This document shows, piece by piece, positions 25,139 to 33,547 of a stretch of DNA of 64,000 nt. The DNA comes from Hirschia sp964352025 (lineage in GTDB: Bacteria > Pseudomonadota > Alphaproteobacteria > Caulobacterales > Hyphomonadaceae), in contig CAYGPZ010000003.1 in assembly GCA_964352025.1 (NCBI GenBank), positions 124,001 through 188,000 of the forward strand, in the 5' to 3' direction. Under the pieces are notes generated by a model. The model was not told the origin of the DNA and did not search any database. It worked only from the letters and a program-made list of their open reading frames with translations. Each line of letters opens with the position of its first letter. Position 1 is the first letter of the stretch. The translations under genes were made by a program, and so were the position numbers.

Positions 25139-26659
25139 ATGTCGGACCGTAAACCTTTAATCATTTCTGGAGTCACCGGCGATTGGGAGGTGGTCATGGG
25201 CCTAGAGGTTCATGCCCAGATTACTTCCAAGTCCAAGCTTTTTTCTGGAGCATCTACACACTTTGGAGCGGACCCAAACTGTAACGTGGCTTTGGTTGAT
25301 ACCGCGCTTCCAGGTATGTTGCCTGTGATCAATGAGTTCTGTGTTGAGCAAGCGGTAAGAACTGGTTTGGGATTGAATGCTCAAATCAATCTTTATTCTA
25401 GATTTGATCGTAAAAACTACTTCTACCCAGACCTACCTCAAGGCTACCAAATTTCTCAATTCCAATACCCAATCGTTGGTGAAGGGGAAATTGAAGTTGA
25501 GCTAGAAGATGGTTCTTCAATCACTGTGGGTATTGAGCGTCTTCACATGGAGCAAGATGCTGGTAAGTCGATCCACGATCTTGATCCAAGCGCGACATAT
25601 GTCGATTTAAACCGTTCTGGCGTGGCGTTGATGGAGATTGTTTCCAAGCCTGACATTCGGTCGCCAAAAGAAGCATCTGCATATGTGAAAAAGCTGCGCT
25701 CAATCGTGGTCGCACTGGGCACATGTAATGGCGTGATGGCCGAGGGTAACCTTCGTGCCGATGTGAACGTGTCGGTTTGTAAAATTGGTGGGTATGATAA
25801 ATTCCAAGAGACAGGAGATTTCTCTCACCTTGGAACGCGTTGTGAAATCAAGAACGTCAATTCATTCCGCTTTATCGAGCAAGCTGCTGAGTATGAAGCG
25901 CGTCGTCAGGTCGAGATACTTGAAGATGGTGGTTCAATTGACCAGCAAACACGTTTGTTTGATGCGGAAACGGGTGTAACGCGGTCTATGCGTTCTAAAG
26001 AAGATGCACATGACTACCGTTATTTCCCTGACCCTGATTTATTGCCGCTTGAGCTTACTCAAGAATACGTCGACAATATCAAAGCAAATCTGCCTGAATT
26101 GCCTGATCAGAAGAAGCAGCGCTTTATCTCAGACTATGGTCTTAAAGCTTATGATGCAGGCGTGTTGTCAGCTGAATCTGACAAAGCAGCATTCTTTGAA
26201 GAAGTCGCCAATGGCCGTGATGCAAAAATGGCAGCAAATTGGGTCACGCAAGAATTGTTTGGGTATCTCAACAAATTTGACCTTGAACTAGCTGATAGTC
26301 CTGTTTCAGCCAAGCAGTTGGGTGGTTTGATTGATCTGATTGCCAATAAGACCATCTCTGGAAAAATTGCTAAAGATGTCTTCCAGAAGCTGATCGAAGA
26401 AGATGATGCAGATCCGGCTGCAATTGTTGAGCGCGATGGCTTGAAGCAGGTGACTGATACCGGTGCTATTGAAAAAGTCGTAGACGAAATCATGGCTGCA
26501 AACCCAGAGCAAGTCGAGCAAGTGAAAGCTCAATTTGCTGAAGGTCACAAAAAGCCTAAAGCGCTTGGTTGGTTTGTTGGGCAGATCATGAAGGCTTCTG
26601 GTGGTAAGGCAAACCCACAAGCTGTGAACGAGATCTTGAAAGACAAACTCGGTATATAG
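25139..26659 (+). CDS. gatB: Asp-tRNA(Asn)/Glu-tRNA(Gln) amidotransferase subunit GatB
   Basis: 506-residue tRNA-binding kinase subunit that phosphorylates the Glu/Asp carboxyl before amidation. Seen: WEVVMGLEVHAQITSKSKLFSGA (cradle domain start), FDRKNYFYPDLPQGYQISQ, LHMEQDAGKS, VDLNRSGVALMEIVSKPD, and the C-terminal YqeY-like helical and tail domains ending NPQAVNEILKDKLGI. Full length. Separated from gatA by about 1.9 kb containing two unrelated genes. A hairpin terminator follows 22 bases after the stop. Confidence 0.96.
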   Translation: MSDRKPLIISGVTGDWEVVMGLEVHAQITSKSKLFSGASTHFGADPNCNVALVDTALPGMLPVINEFCVEQAVRTGLGLNAQINLYSRFDRKNYFYPDLPQGYQISQFQYPIVGEGEIEVELEDGSSITVGIERLHMEQDAGKSIHDLDPSATYVDLNRSGVALMEIVSKPDIRSPKEASAYVKKLRSIVVALGTCNGVMAEGNLRADVNVSVCKIGGYDKFQETGDFSHLGTRCEIKNVNSFRFIEQAAEYEARRQVEILEDGGSIDQQTRLFDAETGVTRSMRSKEDAHDYRYFPDPDLLPLELTQEYVDNIKANLPELPDQKKQRFISDYGLKAYDAGVLSAESDKAAFFEEVANGRDAKMAANWVTQELFGYLNKFDLELADSPVSAKQLGGLIDLIANKTISGKIAKDVFQKLIEEDDADPAAIVERDGLKQVTDTGAIEKVVDEIMAANPEQVEQVKAQFAEGHKKPKALGWFVGQIMKASGGKANPQAVNEILKDKLGI

Positions 26660-26681
26660 TTTTCAAATTTGGTTGAAGAAT

Positions 26682-26714
26682 AAGGATGGGATCTATTGAT
26701 CCTGTCCTTTTTTG
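26682..26714 (+). terminator. Intrinsic terminator after gatB
   Basis: AAGGATGGGATC (26682-26693) pairs with GATCCTGTCCTT (26698-26709), 12 pairs including two G-T wobbles, with a TATT loop and then a T-run to 26713. It ends only 15 bases before the next start codon. Confidence 0.75.
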
Positions 26715-26728
26715 TTTTGGGGAAAAAT

Positions 26729-27169
26729 ATGGGAATGACAGCCAGCGTGTATGAGGTTTTGGCAGACTCTTATGCTGAAGTAATTGAAAGAGGGCTTGAA
26801 GCTCTAGATTTCGAAGAGACGAATTCCATTGATTTAGACAAAGCATGGCATGCGATTTCTTATCTTGTTTCAGGAAAAGAGGGCGATGGATTTTTTCTAG
26901 GTGGGACAATCATTGGTTCGGGTGAAGAGCAATGTATTGTTTTCTCTATTGAGGATGTGAAATCACTTTGTGAAACTATGAACGCTGATAAGCAGCTAGC
27001 CTATCTTTCAAAGTTTAATGCAGACGCTTTCAATCAGAAAGAAATTTACCCCGGCACTTGGGATAGCTGGTCGCGTGATGGTTACCTCAAACCCAAACTA
27101 TCTGAATTTGCGCGCTTTCTTGAGGAGGTTGCCAAGAGCGGAAACGCTGTGGCGGTGATTATCTGCTAG
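26729..27169 (+). CDS. DUF1877 (YfbM-like) family protein
   Basis: 146-residue cytoplasmic protein. MGMTASVYEV at the N-terminus, IDLDKAWHAISYLVSG in the middle and the aromatic C-terminal stretch TWDSWSRDGYLKPKLSEFARFL match the YfbM/DUF1877 pattern. The ATG at 26729 follows GGGGA. Function is not established; family members occur as orphan genes and in lists of contact-dependent toxin immunity proteins. Its start lies 15 bases beyond the gatB terminator, so expression probably depends on read-through or a promoter inside gatB. Confidence 0.75.
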   Translation: MGMTASVYEVLADSYAEVIERGLEALDFEETNSIDLDKAWHAISYLVSGKEGDGFFLGGTIIGSGEEQCIVFSIEDVKSLCETMNADKQLAYLSKFNADAFNQKEIYPGTWDSWSRDGYLKPKLSEFARFLEEVAKSGNAVAVIIC

Positions 27170-27364
27170 ATGAGCTGAGGCTAGATCGTTCGTAACGTTC
27201 CTAGCTCGCTTTCAGAAGAACTTGGAGTTATGGCGGGAATTCGCCAAAAGTGGATGGATCGGACTAGGAGCTAACTGGCGAAACAGCTCTAGAATTTTCG
27301 TATCAGTCACATTATCTAAGAAACAGAAATTGGAAGACATTTAGCATTGGGTTGGGATATATTG

Positions 27365-27754
27365 ATGGATCTTCAGAAATGTATTCCTAAATCAAAAAAT
27401 GACTTCGATGCTGTCAAATATGCGGAATTAGTTAGTTTTCCAGAAATTTTACCAATTGTCCCAGAATTGCTTTGCTGGGTACAAGACGCCAACTGGCCAG
27501 TTGCCCCCAGGATCGCCAATCTCCTCGTTACTGGTGATTCAGATATAATTCCGGCTGTAAAGCAAGTCTTTCAGTCATCTGATGACATTTGGAAGTATTG
27601 GGTAATTTCTCTCATAGTAGCCGAATTACCAACAAAAGTCATTGAAGAAATTCGAATAGAACTCCATGCATTATCGAGCTCAGACGCTAACGATGAAGAT
27701 GCTGAAGACTTGAAGTCGCTTGCCAAAACTCTTCTTGCCCGCACTAAACTATAA
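27365..27754 (+). CDS. DUF5071 domain protein
   Basis: 129-residue protein with a HEAT-like helical pattern: CIPKSKNDFDAVKYAEL, LPIVPELLCWVQDANWPVA, IIPAVKQVFQSSDDIWKYW, LIVAELPTKVIEEI. The NWPVA and DDIWKYW motifs are hallmarks of DUF5071, a family often found beside polymorphic toxins as presumed immunity. ATG at 27365 has GGGA 8 bases upstream; a TTG at 27347 is a possible earlier start. It lies 195 bases after the DUF1877 gene; no toxin gene is seen between them. Confidence 0.75.
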   Translation: MDLQKCIPKSKNDFDAVKYAELVSFPEILPIVPELLCWVQDANWPVAPRIANLLVTGDSDIIPAVKQVFQSSDDIWKYWVISLIVAELPTKVIEEIRIELHALSSSDANDEDAEDLKSLAKTLLARTKL

Positions 27755-27833
27755 CCATTCTTTGTTTTGACGTTCTCGGGTTGAAGACACTAAGCGGCAA
27801 CTTAGGGCCAAAACCAGACTAACTTCCATCCAT

Positions 27834-27874
27834 AAAAAATCGCCGGAAGTTCACTTGCGTTGCTTTCCGGCGAT
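27834..27874 (-). terminator. Intrinsic terminator of the RcnB-like gene
   Basis: On the minus strand, a perfect 10-bp inverted repeat ATCGCCGGAA / TTCCGGCGAT (27839-27848 and 27865-27874) is followed by a T-run (AAAAAA at 27834-27839 on the plus strand). It lies 25 bases after the stop of the leftward gene. It could also stop the converging DUF5071 transcript poorly, lacking Ts on that side. Confidence 0.85.
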
Positions 27875-27899
27875 ATCAAATAATTGGTGCTAATTTTGT

Positions 27900-28613
27900 T
27901 TAGTATCGGCGTCTTTTATAGCCACGGTCGCGGTGGTGGTCATCTCCGTCGGCAATGATAGCACCTACGACCAAACCGATAATTGCACCGGTAGCAACAG
28001 ACGCGAGAATAGCATCGCTATTGTCTCTATCACGTACCCAGCGGTGGCCGCGTGGTGGGTCATACAGCCCATAACGGTGATAGTCGCCAATCGTCACGCT
28101 TGATCCAAAGCGGTCATAGCGACCACCTATGTAATAGCGTGAACCCGAGTGATCAGGGCAATATAAATGGTCATTGCCTCTGTGGTAATGTCCGCTGTGG
28201 CGCGTGTTATATGAGCGCGCTTTTCTACGATAATATCCATCGTAATTGCGGTGATTACTCCAGCCGCGGTCGTAATGCTTGCGGTGATGTATCGGACGAC
28301 GATCTGTATAGTGGGTATTACTATAGCGCTTGTGCGTGTTGTGATGTCTTTGATAATAATGGTCTGCACGTTTCCACTGACGATTATAATTATCGTTTCG
28401 TCTGTGTCCGTCATGACGCCTATCGCTATCATTACGTCTATGACCATCATTTCGATAGGATCTATCGTGATGTGAGCGGTCTGCTTTTTTGTGGCCGCCG
28501 GCTAATTCTTCAGAGTGATGCGATTGAGCGCTAGCCGTGACGACTGAAGGAGCAGCTATCACACTCGCGGCGATCAGACTTGCCGCGGAGAGGATTTTCT
28601 TTATTGAGATCAT
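27900..28613 (-). CDS. RcnB-like periplasmic protein, His/Arg/Tyr-rich
   Basis: 237-residue exported protein. A clear signal peptide (residues 1-30, ending TASAQS) is followed by about 100 residues extremely rich in His, Arg, Asp, Asn and Tyr, with repeated units such as DGHRRNDSDRRHDGHRRND. The C-terminal part YDRFGSSVTIGDYHRYGLYDPPRGHRWVRDRDN matches the RcnB/YohN domain and leads into ILASVATGAIIGLVVGAIIA, a glycine-zipper-like hydrophobic segment. RcnB is linked to nickel/cobalt homeostasis; the His-rich stretch could bind metals, but that is inference. Ends with its own terminator. Confidence 0.75.
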   Translation of the reverse strand: MISIKKILSAASLIAASVIAAPSVVTASAQSHHSEELAGGHKKADRSHHDRSYRNDGHRRNDSDRRHDGHRRNDNYNRQWKRADHYYQRHHNTHKRYSNTHYTDRRPIHHRKHYDRGWSNHRNYDGYYRRKARSYNTRHSGHYHRGNDHLYCPDHSGSRYYIGGRYDRFGSSVTIGDYHRYGLYDPPRGHRWVRDRDNSDAILASVATGAIIGLVVGAIIADGDDHHRDRGYKRRRY

Positions 28614-28821
28614 GAACAGGGTCTCCTGTTGGTCTTTTATGAGCCCAATAATTTATGAATATCTCACATATTCTGGTGGCTCTTAACACCTAATGTTGCG
28701 TCAAACTATATGAACCGAAGCTGAACAGTCAGCCTTTACTCTATCACGAAATAGTGTGGTTTTGTAGAGCTGGTAATGATATTAAGTGGAATGTTGATTT
28801 CTTGAAAGGAGGTCTAGTGCA

Positions 28822-29238
28822 ATGATTAATATTAATATTTTAGAGCTAGAGCCTTTTCTCGAAGAGGTTTTTATCCGTGCGGGAGGTCCTGGTGGTCAGA
28901 ATGTGAACAAGGTCGCGACTGCTGTTCAGCTGCGGTTTGATTTGCGCAATTGTGACATCATTCCAGACGCGGCCAAAGTGCGAATAACACGGAAATTAGC
29001 GTCTAAATTGACTAAGGATGGTGTTCTTGTCTTAAAAGCTCAGCAACACAGAACGCAGGAACGAAACCGTGAAGATGCGCGCAATCGATTGATTGAAATG
29101 CTAAAAGAGGCGGCGTATAAACCTAAATACAGGGTTGCTTCCAAACCTAGCCTGTCCGCCAAGCGTCGGCGTGCCGACACGAAGACAAAGCGTGGTCAGG
29201 TGAAAAAGCTACGCGGTAAAGTGACTAAATACGAATAG
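28822..29238 (+). CDS. arfB: Alternative ribosome-rescue factor ArfB (peptidyl-tRNA hydrolase)
   Basis: 138-residue YaeJ/ArfB protein that hydrolyses peptidyl-tRNA on stalled ribosomes. The GGQ domain with FIRAGGPGGQNVNKVATAV is followed by the linker KAQQHRTQERNREDA and a strongly basic C-terminal tail (AKRRRADTKTKRGQVKKLRGK) that enters the empty mRNA channel. No release-factor codon-recognition domain, separating it from PrfA/B. Strong ribosome site AAAGGAGGTC upstream. Stop is directly adjacent to the stop of the converging oxygenase gene. Confidence 0.94.
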   Translation: MININILELEPFLEEVFIRAGGPGGQNVNKVATAVQLRFDLRNCDIIPDAAKVRITRKLASKLTKDGVLVLKAQQHRTQERNREDARNRLIEMLKEAAYKPKYRVASKPSLSAKRRRADTKTKRGQVKKLRGKVTKYE

Positions 29239-30186
29239 CTAGATCAGATTGATTTCTCTTAATCGCTGCATCAAATATTCATTGGCAGTGATGGTGTCTG
29301 GATACTGGTTTGGATTGTCGCTGGAAATGCAATTTTCCAAAGTTTTGATTTCGAAATCTGGTCTAAAATGCGCGAAGAACGGCGTGGAGTAACGCGCAAA
29401 TCTACATCTCTCTGGCTTAGGGTTCACGACGCGGTGTAGAGTTGATGGCAATACATTATTTGTAAGGCGCTCCAACATATCCCCGACATTGACGACCAAG
29501 CATCCTTCTGGCGGCGTGATGGGTAGCCAACGACCATCGCGGTCTTTGACTTCCAATCCACCTTCTTCTGCGCCCAATAATAGTGTGATGACATTGATAT
29601 CGCCATGCTCAGCAGCGCGAACTGACCCTTCAGGGGGAGGTGTATCTTGGGCAGGGTAATGCAGTAGGCGAAGAACTGAGTTTCCGTCACTCATCGCGCT
29701 ATCAAACCAGTTTTCTTTAAGGCCTAGAAACAGCGCTATTGAAGACATGACTTTCAGACCTAGCTGGTCCATAGCATCGAACATTGCATATGTTTTTGTG
29801 TGCCAATCAGGTATTTCATCAATAGAGATATTGGATGGCATATATGATTTGAATTGATGGTCATCGGGTAAGTCTCGTCCAATATGCCAAAATTCTTTGA
29901 GGTCAATATGATCAGCGTCTTTTGCTTTTTCCTGTCCAAATGGAAAATAGCCGCGCTGGCCTTCTTTTGTATGCTGGTATTTGGATTTATCTTCCGGGGA
30001 CATTGCAAAGAAGGTTTTGGTTCTGTCCAATGCCGTATCAATAATGGACTGATCCAATTCATGGTCTGCTAGAACTGCAAACCCATACCGTTTGAAGCTC
30101 TCACCTAAAGCATTAGCAAACTCTAATGGTGCACTTTCACGTAGCTTCATGGATACGGGAGGGATGGCTGATTCAGGAGCCGACAT
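29239..30186 (-). CDS. Isopenicillin N synthase-like 2OG-Fe(II) oxygenase
   Basis: 315-residue non-haem iron dioxygenase. The N-terminal DIOX_N part holds FKRYGFAVLADHELDQSIID and GYFPFGQEKAKD. The double-stranded beta-helix has the H-x-D pair in AAEHGDINVITLLLG, the distal His in STLHRVVNP, and the 2-oxoglutarate-binding Arg-x-Ser (RYSTPFF). The metal and co-substrate ligands are all present, so it should be active. The substrate is unknown; family members hydroxylate or cyclise small molecules. Converges stop-to-stop with arfB; the next gene in the same direction is the polysaccharide polymerase 30 bases upstream. Confidence 0.87.
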   Translation of the reverse strand: MSAPESAIPPVSMKLRESAPLEFANALGESFKRYGFAVLADHELDQSIIDTALDRTKTFFAMSPEDKSKYQHTKEGQRGYFPFGQEKAKDADHIDLKEFWHIGRDLPDDHQFKSYMPSNISIDEIPDWHTKTYAMFDAMDQLGLKVMSSIALFLGLKENWFDSAMSDGNSVLRLLHYPAQDTPPPEGSVRAAEHGDINVITLLLGAEEGGLEVKDRDGRWLPITPPEGCLVVNVGDMLERLTNNVLPSTLHRVVNPKPERCRFARYSTPFFAHFRPDFEIKTLENCISSDNPNQYPDTITANEYLMQRLREINLI

Positions 30187-30216
30187 AAATGTCTCCGGTG
30201 TTTGGTGTTCGATTAT

Positions 30217-31623
30217 TTAGCGTTTGCGAGTTGTGCGAGGTGGCTGTGCCCAATATGGCGCAGACAAAGGCGGCGGACCTTCGTCAGATTGAACTTTTTT
30301 TGCGATTAAGGCGTAGGTAAGGAAAAAGAAGAATAGGGCGGACGCATGGGAGTTTTGCGCCATAAGGAGGCTCTCTGACATAGAGAACATAACAATCTGG
30401 ATAATGAATAAGAATAAAAACGGGCCATGTTTTCCCGTTGCAAGGAAACCGGCTTTGAAAAGGGAAAACAAAGTTATTGCGAACAATAAGATCATACCGG
30501 GATAGCCAAGAGCTAGGCCGACTTCCAGCCACCCATTGTGTGCTGTTGGTACTTCCCAATCGAGTGTATTTACAATGAATGCAGAAGGACCGTTCTCATC
30601 TGCCCAGAAAGCTCCAAACCCAAAACCAGTCATCTTGCGATTATCAATAAGTTCAATGACGAGAGCCCATATATCTGTCCGTCCCGTAAAGGTCAGGTCT
30701 TTTCCTATCAGGGCAACAATTGCTTCTGGGAATAGTGTGAGGATGGCATAACCGAGGCTAAGCAGACTAATACCTGCCCACAACGAGATGATCCCCATAA
30801 TAGGTGTGCGAATTGCGATTTGATAGAAAAGTACACCTAAATAGGGAAGTGATGTCGCGATCAGTGCAGTCTTAGAAGTCGACCCTAGAATTAGCATCCA
30901 AGTTAGAAGCAAGCCAGCTTGCCAAACAAATTTGGGTTTTCCGCTATCTCTCTTTCTGTCGTAGAAAAGGAGCGCAAGAAATAGAAGGTTTGCGCGAGAC
31001 ATTTCTCCACCTAGATGGTTTTTCTCAATCAAATATCCGCGCCATGCGCCTACGTGTAATTCGGAATGAACGCCCCAATGCGGCATACCCAATATAATGA
31101 GTATGTTTATGATCGCGATTGCAACCCATGCCCAACCAATAATGCGAAGCGTATCTATCAATGGACCGCGAACAGCTAAATAGAACCCGCATAAAAATGT
31201 AAAGCTTAGTGCGATGACCCTTCTTTGGGTGATGTCGGGAATTAATGACCAAGAGATGGAGGCAAAACATAGCCCCAATAACAATATGATCGGCCAGAAC
31301 CTCAAACTCGCAAAAAATACTTTCTTTATGTTTAGGACAAGAAGAAGGAGCAGGGCGAGATACGCTGGAAACCATGATGCTCTTGCAATCGGACCCGGAT
31401 CTGCGCCGACCATGGTTGGCGTTTCGGAGGGGACCCCCGTTATAAGCGCGATCCAAAAACCGGAGTAAGTGACAATAATGATAAATACGATCGCGCGTTC
31501 CAAATTAACCCACAACCGAGATGCCGGTTGCGTTTGGGGGTGCCATTGCGCGATGTGAGTATCATTATTCAACAAGTCATCGAAATCCGTTTCGACTGAG
31601 TGCAGCAATTCATTCAATGTCAT
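30217..31623 (-). CDS. O-antigen ligase/polymerase-like membrane protein (possible holdfast polymerase, HfsC/HfsI-type)
   Basis: 468-residue polytopic membrane protein with roughly 10-12 hydrophobic segments starting at about residue 45. The Wzy_C signature region lies near residues 190-390: GVHSELHVGAWRGYLIEKNHLGG, LILGSTSKTALI, GRTDIWALVIELI, MTGFGFGAFW and TAHNGWLEVGLALGYPG. It would join lipid-linked repeat units in the periplasm. Placement next to the holdfast genes suggests the holdfast polymerase, but a different exopolysaccharide is possible, so no symbol is given. Divergent from the GH5 gene with a 110-bp shared upstream region. Confidence 0.8.
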   Translation of the reverse strand: MTLNELLHSVETDFDDLLNNDTHIAQWHPQTQPASRLWVNLERAIVFIIIVTYSGFWIALITGVPSETPTMVGADPGPIARASWFPAYLALLLLLVLNIKKVFFASLRFWPIILLLGLCFASISWSLIPDITQRRVIALSFTFLCGFYLAVRGPLIDTLRIIGWAWVAIAIINILIILGMPHWGVHSELHVGAWRGYLIEKNHLGGEMSRANLLFLALLFYDRKRDSGKPKFVWQAGLLLTWMLILGSTSKTALIATSLPYLGVLFYQIAIRTPIMGIISLWAGISLLSLGYAILTLFPEAIVALIGKDLTFTGRTDIWALVIELIDNRKMTGFGFGAFWADENGPSAFIVNTLDWEVPTAHNGWLEVGLALGYPGMILLFAITLFSLFKAGFLATGKHGPFLFLFIIQIVMFSMSESLLMAQNSHASALFFFFLTYALIAKKVQSDEGPPPLSAPYWAQPPRTTRKR

Positions 31624-31733
31624 GAATCTATTGGTTTGCTTATTCTTTCAAGAGTGTAGAATGAAGTTTGATACTTCAAAGTGCTCTGCGGGCAATGAAT
31701 ATTCTCAGTTAATAGCATAAGGGTCCAAAGTAT

Positions 31734-32771
31734 ATGAAACGTTTGGTGGTTGGAGCTGTTTCAATAATCGCACTTATGGCGGTGGTTGGTGCCGGTTATG
31801 CTTTGGTAAAAGCTGACGGTGATGGACAAAATGTAGCGGCATCTTCTAGTTTACGTAAAAGCCCCGTTTCAAAGTGTATTAATCTGGGGAATGCTTTGGA
31901 TGCGCCAAATGAAGGTGACTGGACATACCGCATTGAGGACGATCATTTGCGTGCGATTGGGGAAGCAGGATTTGAGACCGTTCGGGTTCCGGTCAGGTGG
32001 TCCGCTCACACTATGGAAAATCCCCCATATACGATAGACGAGTCGTTTTTTCACCGTGTTGAGCATGTCGTAAACGAAGCGCGCAGGGCAGACCTAACTG
32101 TTATTCTCGATGTTCACCATTATGAAGAGATCATGCAAGATCCAGAGGTGCACTATGATCGTCTCAATGCAATGTGGAAACAAATAGCGAGACGGTTTCG
32201 TGGATATGGCGATGATGTCGTATATGAGGTCCTAAACGAGGCAAATGCTGAGCTAACGAATGAGAAGCTGATGGGGCTAAACGCTCGCATTGTGAGTACA
32301 ATTCGAAATAGTGTGGGTGCTGACCCATGGATCATACTTGGTGGAGAGCAATGGGGTAATCTTTCCGGAATACGCGATGTCGTGTTTCCAGAAGATCCAA
32401 GAACAATCGCGACCTTCCACGACTATGGGCCGTTTGAATTCACTCATCAGGGCGCTGAGTTCACTGTTGACTACTATCCGGTTGGAACAAAATGGGGATC
32501 AGCGAAAGATAAGAGAGATGCTGATGAGCTTTTTGAAGAAGCCAAGAAGTTAGGGCTCTATCACGACAAACCACTCTTTATGGGGGAGTTTGGGGTTATA
32601 AAGGGTGTACCTGATGATCAGCGGGCCGAGTATTTAGAATATTACAGACGGTCCGCCGAGGAAAATGGAATTGGATGGTGCTTGTGGGACTTTGGAGCAG
32701 CATTCGGCATCTATGATGTTGAGAGTAAGGCTTGGTCATCATCTGCGCTTGACGCTTTGTTGGCTGAATAA
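31734..32771 (+). CDS. Glycoside hydrolase family 5 (endoglucanase-like), exported
   Basis: 345-residue protein with an N-terminal signal or anchor (residues 1-27, VVGAVSIIALMAVVGAGYAL). The catalytic TIM barrel shows INLGNALDAP, FETVRVPVRWSAH, VILDVHHYEE, the acid/base Glu169 in VYEVLNEAN, ATFHDYGPFEFTHQG, and the nucleophile Glu285 in LFMGEFGVIK; residues are intact, so activity on beta-glycans is expected. Proximity to exopolysaccharide genes suggests trimming or turnover of the polymer, by inference. Confidence 0.87.
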   Translation: MKRLVVGAVSIIALMAVVGAGYALVKADGDGQNVAASSSLRKSPVSKCINLGNALDAPNEGDWTYRIEDDHLRAIGEAGFETVRVPVRWSAHTMENPPYTIDESFFHRVEHVVNEARRADLTVILDVHHYEEIMQDPEVHYDRLNAMWKQIARRFRGYGDDVVYEVLNEANAELTNEKLMGLNARIVSTIRNSVGADPWIILGGEQWGNLSGIRDVVFPEDPRTIATFHDYGPFEFTHQGAEFTVDYYPVGTKWGSAKDKRDADELFEEAKKLGLYHDKPLFMGEFGVIKGVPDDQRAEYLEYYRRSAEENGIGWCLWDFGAAFGIYDVESKAWSSSALDALLAE

Positions 32772-33250
32772 CTCCAGATCCTATAAAAAACTACTCGTCC
32801 AATTTAAAAATATAGGCGCTATTCTGTCGAATAGGGCATTAAAAGTTCGTCTTTAATAACTGGAATGAACCCATATTGGGCATCTTTAAGAAGTATTTGC
32901 TTGGTGAACAGCCTCAACATCTTATTCAAAGATATAATTGTGAGCGATATACGCTGCTTTATGTAAACTGTATTTTAATCGACACTAACATGGTAAATAC
33001 AGGTGATACAAAATTTTACTTACTAAGTAATGATTTGATAATATAAGTTTCTATTCAAATAATGTGAAAAGAAAATTCATCGACAACTGGTAGTTTTCAA
33101 GTATTTGTAGTTGATATTAACTATAGATCAATAGAGATTCGTTTCAATGTATACATCGCCGGAGAAGGTGATGGTTTATGGTGGAATGGCTCTCAAGACT
33201 GGGAAACAACCCTTGCAAAGAGCCTACAATGTCGAAAGAGAGACAATAAA
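32772..33250. other. 479-bp AT-rich intergenic region before the SEL1 gene
   Basis: Upstream region of the SEL1 gene. It contains a 15-nt palindrome at 33016-33030 and a long AT-rich stretch (32995-33130) likely to hold promoter elements. An ATG-started 41-codon frame (33147-33272) overlaps the SEL1 start and is not supported. No RNA gene was recognised. Confidence 0.45.
33016..33030. promoter_or_regulatory. 15-nt palindrome, candidate operator
   Basis: TTACTTACTAAGTAA is a perfect palindrome around a central base (7 + 1 + 7), 220 bases upstream of the SEL1 start. The spacing fits a dimeric regulator, but no regulator is known for it. Confidence 0.3.
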
Positions 33251-33523
33251 ATGGCTTATGCTGATGCATTAATCGAGGGTCCAGAAGCTGGACTAACAAT
33301 GGAGTCTGCGGGCGAAGAGCTTTACCGTGTAGGACTTATGTATTCTACAGGTTTAGGTGTAGCAGTGGACTACGTCGCCGCTCACAAATGGTTCAACCTT
33401 GCTGCTCTTAAAGGTGTCAAAGAAGCACGTGAGCAACGTCGTGAAATGGTTGACTACATGTCATCAATGGAGCTTCGTCAGGCACAATGTGCAGCACGCG
33501 AGTGGATGCAAAAAGCTCACTAA
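33251..33523 (+). CDS. SEL1-like repeat protein
   Basis: 90-residue protein with one Sel1/TPR-like repeat: LYRVGLMYSTGLGVAVDYVAAHKWFNLAALKGVKEA, here quoted in parts as YRVGLMYSTGLGV and AAHKWFNLAALKGV. The last part (EQRREMVDYMSSMELRQAQ) is a charged helix. Codons are strongly biased (CGT, GAA, CTT), suggesting high expression. AGAGAG precedes the ATG. Similar short SEL1 proteins are common in Caulobacterales; the role is unknown. It converges on hfsD with 24 bases between stops. Confidence 0.8.
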   Translation: MAYADALIEGPEAGLTMESAGEELYRVGLMYSTGLGVAVDYVAAHKWFNLAALKGVKEAREQRREMVDYMSSMELRQAQCAAREWMQKAH

Positions 33524-33547
33524 GGTTTTCCGATTCAAAGCTTCTTA

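Noticed and set aside
28052..28534. 160-residue plus-strand frame opposite the RcnB-like gene
   Set aside because: Produced by the repetitive His/Arg/Asp codons of the minus-strand gene; composition (Cys/Tyr/Asp-rich) and absence of a ribosome site argue against it.
33147..33272. 41-codon ATG frame overlapping the SEL1 start
   Set aside because: No ribosome site, no recognisable product, and it overlaps the well-supported SEL1 gene; could be a leader peptide, but unsupported.
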